NCBI GenBank assembly: GCA_016939345.1
Contig: JAFGHG010000176.1
Coordinates: 1-8,494 of the forward strand
Direction: 5' to 3'
DNA from: Candidatus Omnitrophota bacterium
GTDB lineage: Bacteria > Omnitrophota > Gorgyraeia > Duberdicusellales > 4484-171
Length of the DNA stretch: 8,494 nucleotides
Shown here: positions 6,801-8,494 of the stretch, in pieces
Numbering within the stretch: the stretch's first letter is position 1
How the letters are laid out: the number at the start of each line of letters is the position of its first letter
Position numbers and translations under genes: made by a program
The notes under the pieces: generated by a model
The model's input: only the letters and a program-made list of their open reading frames with translations
Told to the model about the DNA's origin: nothing
Databases searched by the model: none

Positions 6801-8494
6801 ACCTATATAATTGAATTCATCGGCGTATTCCGGATATTGTTTTGCTGCGGCGAATTGGCCGGCTGCTGTTATATTATGAACTTGATTCTTATTTTTGTGT
6901 TCAGAGTCGTTGTCGCGGTACTTTTTCAGGTATGATACACCTAGATAACTGCTTAAGATTAACAATCCTGCGCCCAAAACTACATTGTAGACAACAGTTG
7001 ATTCGGTATCTACTCCAAGTCTTTTGAGTGCTAGGGCGACTTCTCTAGAGGTATCTGATTCGGTTTTGATTATATCTTTAGCACGCTGATAATCTTTATA
7101 GGCATCTTCTTTTCTGCCTAAATTTGCATATATTAGACTGCGGTTAAAGTAAAGGTTGGCATCATTGGAATCTATAATCATGGCCCGTTCATAAAGTTCC
7201 AAAGCCTGTTCAAAATAACCAAGTTCTCCAAGAATAGTTGCCCTGCAGCGTAAAGCTTCAAGTGAATTTTCTAAAAGAGGTTCACATTTACATGCAGTGT
7301 TAAAGTCTCTTAAGGCAGCCTTCAGATCTTTCTCCACTTGATAGTAGTAACCTGAACGAAGAACATAAGCTTCTGATGAAAAAGGATTAAGCGAAATCGC
7401 CTTATTCAAATCTCGGATTACTGCTTGTACTCTGCCTAATTTGGTGTTTAAAACTGCCAGGTCGACCAATATCTGTTCATTGCTTTCATCTAAGGCATAA
7501 GCTTTTGCATAAAGATCCCTTGCCAAATGAAATTGCTTATGTTTATCTTTATCAACTATCTGCCTGGCCCGGGAATGAAATTCAGCGCTGATTAAACTTT
7601 CTGGATTGCATATCCTAGCTTTTTTATAATATCTATTTAAACTTGGGATATTAATTAATAGAAAGTTTGCTTTTTTGGTAAAGGATCCCTCATATTCATA
7701 AGGACCAAAAGGGATATTTACTCTATGAGAAGATGGATCGAAGTATCCAAATGATTCCTTGCTCTCTACAATAATAGCGAAATGTGAATAATCGAATATT
7801 TTCTTGTTATCGTTAACTTCTCCTCTCAAGGCATAATCAAAAAACATTATAGGCTTAACTTCAAGCCCAAGGCTTCTGGCAATATAAAAGAAAAAAGCGC
7901 TCATGCTCAAACAATTGCCTTCACCCTTAAAAGCCAAATCATAAAGACTGAAAGTTGGTAGCTTATAAGAAAATTTATTATTTATAACAGTTGCTAATTC
8001 ATCTGCTACCTTAAATGCTGCATCTTCATCATCACTGCTTAACCTCTGATGCCATTTTGTTAAAAGCTGTTCGCCTTTTTCATCCTTCCAGCTCTGGGCT
8101 AAGCCGGTAAGTTTTCGGGCAGTTAATTTAGGGTCTTGGTACCCTAATTCATAGCAATGCTGGTAGAAACTCCTTTCAAGAGCTCCTAATGGCTTTAAGT
8201 CATCTTTAATATCTGCCTTAACCCCTTTAGAAAAACCAGACAAAAGACAGGATGCTAAAACAATAGAAGTAAATGATCTTCGGCTCATACCCTTGCCCAA
8301 AAACCGGGTGCTTGAGTTTTTTTGGCTTAAATCTGCGGATTTGAAACCTAAAACCATAGCCGTCAAAAAAATAAAGCTAATCAATAAAATTAAATCTGAT
8401 GAGTTTTCCGCACTTATTTCTTCTATATTTTTAGAATGGATTAAAATAAATTCTTCTTCATTGATAGGGATGGCAGCCGGAGAAAAACACCTGA
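1..8494 (-). CDS. Giant multidomain membrane protein, partial at both window edges (transglutaminase-like / TPR / S1 protease / PPDK-like)
   Basis: Reverse-strand translation is open from 8492 to 3, giving 2,830 codons without a stop. Order: hydrophobic helix, SRRSF signal-like segment, transglutaminase-like domain (Cys194, His237, Asp252), five TPRs (303-481), membrane helix (500-522), an unassigned region with a duplicated module, trypsin-like protease (His1274, Asp1313, Ser1380), membrane helix (1461-1479), PPDK-type ATP-grasp (1492-1826) and phosphohistidine domain (1842-1965), an unassigned stretch, HEAT-like repeat (2409-2489), another hydrophobic helix and an unassigned tail. No stop codon is in view, so the C-terminus lies to the left of position 1. 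The start is uncertain: the frame is still open at the right edge, but ATG 8288 directly precedes a plausible signal peptide and would give at least 2,762 residues; ATG 8357 is another option. No convincing ribosome binding site decides this (AAGGG ends only one base before ATG 8288). I know no single family with this architecture. The reading frame is certain; the function of the whole is unknown. Confidence 0.93.
894..956 (-). other. Hydrophobic helix, possible transmembrane segment 4
   Basis: About 21 residues (2513-2533, GFLYLMISLIPICFSMAYIV in its core) without charge lie between an acidic stretch (KEDLDDEL) and the polar QGNGSDCKEP. The length and hydrophobicity fit a membrane helix; an internal Pro is the only irregularity. 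The acidic N-side and neutral C-side give no clear orientation. Confidence 0.7.
1026..1268 (-). other. HEAT-like helical repeats
   Basis: Residues 2409-2489 contain two to three helix pairs: AVIELIELGSPKAAKALIEG, then HNIRLMIFLALREIGTDSEL, then PENISALKQAISIIEY. The LGS-x-x-A-x-x-AL-x-x-(G/A)L and R-x-x-x-x-x-ALREIG patterns are typical of bacterial HEAT/PBS-lyase-type repeats. They usually form a short solenoid used for protein-protein contact. Only a short array is present, so a false match to a generic helical bundle is possible. Confidence 0.65.
1269..2597 (-). other. Unassigned region in place of the PPDK TIM barrel
   Basis: About 443 residues with no family I recognise. The first third is charged and helical (for example EKRFEEHFAEM, then KTGEEIEADMQSLAAK), followed by an aromatic segment (FPHKEGFYYYKAVAFG) and a Gln/Arg-rich helix. 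The second half (about 1900-1450) looks more beta-rich (VSPKRTVSIDIS, TEVYFSSFSLKD) and ends with TLRLLDDLGFRRSISLRPK. None of the PEP-binding barrel motifs of PPDK or PEP synthase are visible. It may be a new acceptor-binding domain or a structural linker. Confidence 0.4.
2598..2969 (-). other. Phosphohistidine swivel domain (PEP-utilising mobile domain), diverged
   Basis: GTAGAQKGVICFSVQEAL matches the 'G..ASPG.A.G.IVF...DA' start of the PPDK/PEP-synthase mobile domain. GQEVILFLTANES corresponds to 'EKVILVRxETSPED', and EVAHETVRCRTFNVPAVLGV to 'GGMTSHAAVVARGMGxPCVVG'. The phosphate-carrying His is kept (codon 2753-2751), but the usual Thr-Ser before it is Val-Ala and the Gly-Gly-Met is lost. 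The domain ends with GDNVIVDADNRKIVI, the usual 'G..vtvDg..G.v' close. In PPDK a PEP/pyruvate-binding TIM barrel follows; here it does not, so the acceptor or donor partner is unknown. Lying directly after the ATP-grasp domain, it forms the standard two-domain phosphotransfer half. Confidence 0.8.
3009..4019 (-). other. PPDK/PEP-synthase-type ATP-grasp (nucleotide-binding) domain, diverged
   Basis: The domain opens with VGEKAYNLMILNSLGIPVPR and GFVLT, the classic start of pyruvate phosphate dikinases (VGGKGANL ... GIPVPPGF). PLLVSVRSNST (Arg codon 3761-3759), YDTYRRFIEDYG (near 3644), QAMVFGN (near 3320), QGEDIVAG (near 3209) and VEFVIEDGRFYLIQSQ (3071-3024) follow in PPDK order. Against Clostridium symbiosum PPDK as I remember it, the Lys22, Arg92, Glu323 and Gln335 equivalents are present (codons 3974, 3761, 3068, 3032), and the Arg-to-Glu spacing is the same 231 residues. 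The Asp321 and Arg337 equivalents appear to be Thr (3074) and Gln (3026), and the SGA and PGMMDT motifs are altered. The normal role is ATP-dependent phosphorylation of the swivel His; activity here is doubtful. Confidence 0.87.
4026..4112 (-). other. Transmembrane helix 3 plus short hydrophobic patch
   Basis: Residues 1461-1479 form a strong hydrophobic run (YGLILAALIVAAIFLIILG), then KK, then FLLFFGYI, then Arg. The preceding 40 residues carry many Lys/Arg (NKKKSS, WIHKGRHEK), and basic residues also follow, so orientation is not decided by charge. It separates the serine protease from the PPDK-like domain by a membrane boundary, unless it is a re-entrant or hairpin element. Confidence 0.85.
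4263..4778 (-). other. Trypsin-like serine protease domain (S1 clan, HtrA-like) with intact triad
   Basis: GSGFIAYETEGHYIILTNTHVI gives the oxyanion-side GSGF motif and, in TNTHV, the catalytic His (codon 4673-4671). LDDVAIL contains the catalytic Asp (4556-4554), and PGDSGSP the catalytic Ser (4355-4353). Spacing is 39 residues from His to Asp and 67 from Asp to Ser, in the range of bacterial HtrA/V8-like proteases. About 172 residues make a compact two-barrel domain. No PDZ domain follows; the next element is a Lys/Arg-rich stretch and a membrane helix. Cleavage specificity cannot be predicted reliably. Possible roles are self-processing of the giant chain or digestion of envelope proteins; both are inference. 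Confidence 0.9.
4779..5519 (-). other. Unassigned helical region before the protease, with acidic stretch and coiled-coil-like segment
   Basis: After copy B comes a segment with GVVDWPIVPSG, then a very acidic stretch (about 5402-5346, EAIDEHENYESEEEG). The part from 5111 to 4884 (residues 1128-1203) is rich in Leu, Ile, Glu and Lys with heptad-like spacing and may form a long helix or coiled coil leading into the protease. No catalytic motif or known family is recognised. It may be a linker or a regulatory segment for the protease; this is inference. Confidence 0.45.
5520..5696 (-). repeat. Duplicated module, copy B (about 59 residues, ends DFAVAR)
   Basis: Residues 933-991 run from LHPITARA through FAEEFNRLGNALLFIV to CESRDFAVAR, the second copy of the module at 6881-6714. 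Shared positions cover the whole unit: H-x-ITA at the start, A-(D/E)-EFN in the helix, G-x-ALL-x-IV, and the identical six-residue ending. The nucleotide sequences are clearly diverged (for example, different codons for ALL and for EFN), so this is an old duplication kept by protein-level selection. A related DYIVAR stands just before it at 5744-5727. Confidence 0.75.
5745..6713 (-). other. Unassigned region between the duplicated modules
   Basis: About 320 residues with no family I recognise. It opens with a predicted beta stretch (GGSISWNITID), then VHELMPDE, then mixed helical sequence rich in Arg, Asp and Leu. DFVFAIR (6224-6204) resembles the DFAVAR ending of the duplicated module and is again preceded by a short acidic turn and followed by Lys/Arg, suggesting another copy of the hairpin. 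From about 6150 to 5800 the sequence is helical and charged. HE in VHELM is not followed by the third ligand of a standard HExxH metalloprotease, so no metal site is claimed. Confidence 0.5.
6714..6881 (-). repeat. Duplicated module, copy A (about 56 residues, ends DFAVAR)
   Basis: Residues 538-593 run from VHNITAAG through YADEFNYIGKALLEIV to PPEDFAVAR. They align with copy B at 5696-5520 as: xHxITA ... (Y/F)A(D/E)EFN-x-(I/L)-G-x-ALL-x-IV ... A-x-(D/E)-x-G ... DFAVAR, with copy B three residues longer. The first half looks like an amphipathic helix and the second like a beta hairpin. Similarity appears to continue weakly afterwards (a shared G-x-x-x-W position, then an F-F/Y-F-S motif about 40-60 residues later). 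I do not recognise the family. It starts right after transmembrane helix 2. Confidence 0.75.
6927..6995 (-). other. Transmembrane helix 2
   Basis: A run of 23 largely hydrophobic residues (500-522, core VVLGAGLLILSSYLGVSYL) is flanked by acidic residues on the N-side (VDTEST) and by KKYR on the C-side. By the positive-inside rule this places the TPR side outside and the following region in the cytoplasm. That direction conflicts with a simple reading of the downstream helix and PPDK-like domain (see findings). Confidence 0.85.
7050..7586 (-). other. TPR domain, about five tetratricopeptide repeats
   Basis: Five consecutive helix-pair units begin near 7586, 7472, 7367, 7262 and 7154, a period of 35-38 residues. 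The fourth and fifth units are the clearest: LGELGYFEQALELYERAM and YANLGRKEDAYKDYQRA carry the TPR pattern of G/Y, A, Y, A positions. The second ends in KAISLNP, a typical TPR ending. The third is more diverged and has two Cys residues near its end (ACKCEP). TPR arrays bind peptides or partner proteins and frequently follow transglutaminase-like domains of the SirB1 type. The array ends about 18 residues before the next membrane helix, so it would sit close to the membrane on the same side as the transglutaminase-like domain. Confidence 0.88.
7620..8210 (-). other. Transglutaminase-like (papain-fold) domain
   Basis: The stretch GNCLSMSAFFFYIARSLGL (Cys codon 7913-7911) matches the hallmark of the transglutaminase-like superfamily, where a G-x-C-x-x-x-(A/S/T) segment starts a helix that ends in 'LGL'. 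HFAIIVES (His codon 7784-7782) and YFDPSS (Asp codon 7739-7737) supply the second and third triad residues in the expected order, 43 and 15 residues further on. Before the Cys there is a helical stretch resembling the N-terminal part of SirB1/transglutaminase-core-2 type proteins, and in those proteins TPRs also commonly follow, as they do here. The family includes peptidases, amidases and crosslinking enzymes, so the substrate cannot be read from sequence. All three catalytic residues are present, so activity is plausible. If the preceding signal-like segment works, the domain lies outside the cytoplasm. Confidence 0.82.
8214..8288 (-). other. Signal-peptide-like segment with twin-arginine and lipobox-like motifs; candidate translation start
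   Basis: ATG at 8288-8286 is followed by SRRSFTS, which fits the (S/T)RRxF twin-arginine (Tat) consensus, then a moderately hydrophobic core containing LASC, and then VKA before an acidic stretch (DIKDD). VKA resembles an AxA-type signal peptidase I site. LASC also fits a lipobox for lipoprotein attachment at Cys. The two readings are mutually exclusive. Placement immediately before an enzyme-like domain supports export of the following domain. A Tat signal on a protein of this size with later membrane helices would be unusual, so this may instead be an ordinary signal anchor. Confidence is moderate that it is a membrane-targeting segment, and low for which type. Confidence 0.55.
8343..8393 (-). 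other. Hydrophobic helix near the right edge (probable transmembrane segment 1)
   Basis: About 17 uncharged residues (LILLISFIFLTAMVLGF) follow an acidic, polar stretch rich in Glu and Asn (residues about 10-32) and precede a Lys/Arg-containing loop (residues 51-71). It reads as a membrane helix if translation starts upstream of 8393. If translation starts at ATG 8357 or ATG 8288, most or all of this segment is not translated. The frame is open and shows no stop between here and the signal-like segment. Confidence 0.6.

Noticed and set aside
1..8494. Promoters, terminators, tRNA/rRNA genes, CRISPR arrays, insertion sequences
   Set aside because: None is visible; the frame is coding throughout and there is no non-coding stretch, direct-repeat array or inverted-repeat pair that would support any of these.

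Overview
The whole window is one uninterrupted reading frame on the minus strand. Reading the reverse complement from position 8492 down to position 3 gives 2,830 consecutive sense codons, with no stop, and the frame is open at both window edges. There is no intergenic space, and I see no RNA gene, CRISPR array, insertion sequence or terminator. The window is therefore an internal (or nearly N-terminal) slice of one giant multidomain protein gene. Recognisable domains occur in the same frame from about 8200 to about 1000, so this is real coding sequence rather than a chance open frame. Residue numbers below count the codon at 8492-8490 as residue 1.

Layout in the direction of translation (right to left). 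A hydrophobic helix (8393-8343) is followed by an in-frame ATG at 8288 that begins a signal-like segment with an SRRSF twin-arginine motif and a lipobox-like LASC. Next come a transglutaminase-like cysteine protease fold with Cys, His and Asp in order (about 8210-7620), about five TPR units (7586-7050) and a transmembrane helix (6995-6927). A long region without a recognised family follows (6881-4779); it contains a clearly duplicated module of about 56-59 residues ending in DFAVAR. Then come a trypsin-like (S1, HtrA-like) serine protease with an intact His-Asp-Ser triad (4778-4263), another strong hydrophobic helix (4112-4026), and a pyruvate phosphate dikinase (PPDK)-like ATP-grasp domain (4019-3009) with its phosphohistidine swivel domain (2969-2598). 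The PEP/pyruvate TIM barrel that normally follows is absent. The rest (2597-1) is an unassigned region, a short HEAT-like helical repeat (1268-1026), a further hydrophobic helix (956-894) and an unassigned tail running off the window.

Organism. The DNA is AT-rich and bacterial in style. A membrane-threaded, multi-kilobase ORF that strings together TPR, protease and PEP-synthase-type modules is reminiscent of the giant proteins reported from Omnitrophota (OP3) and other candidate phyla. That assignment is an inference from architecture only; there is no taxonomic marker in the window.

Working hypothesis. The parts suggest an envelope-associated machine combining peptide cleavage or crosslinking (transglutaminase-like fold, S1 protease), protein-protein scaffolding (TPR, HEAT) and a diverged phosphotransfer unit (ATP-grasp plus phosphohistidine). 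Two ATP-grasp catalytic positions look substituted and the usual phosphoacceptor domain is missing, so the PPDK-like part may be regulatory or may act on another acceptor. The function of the whole protein is unknown.
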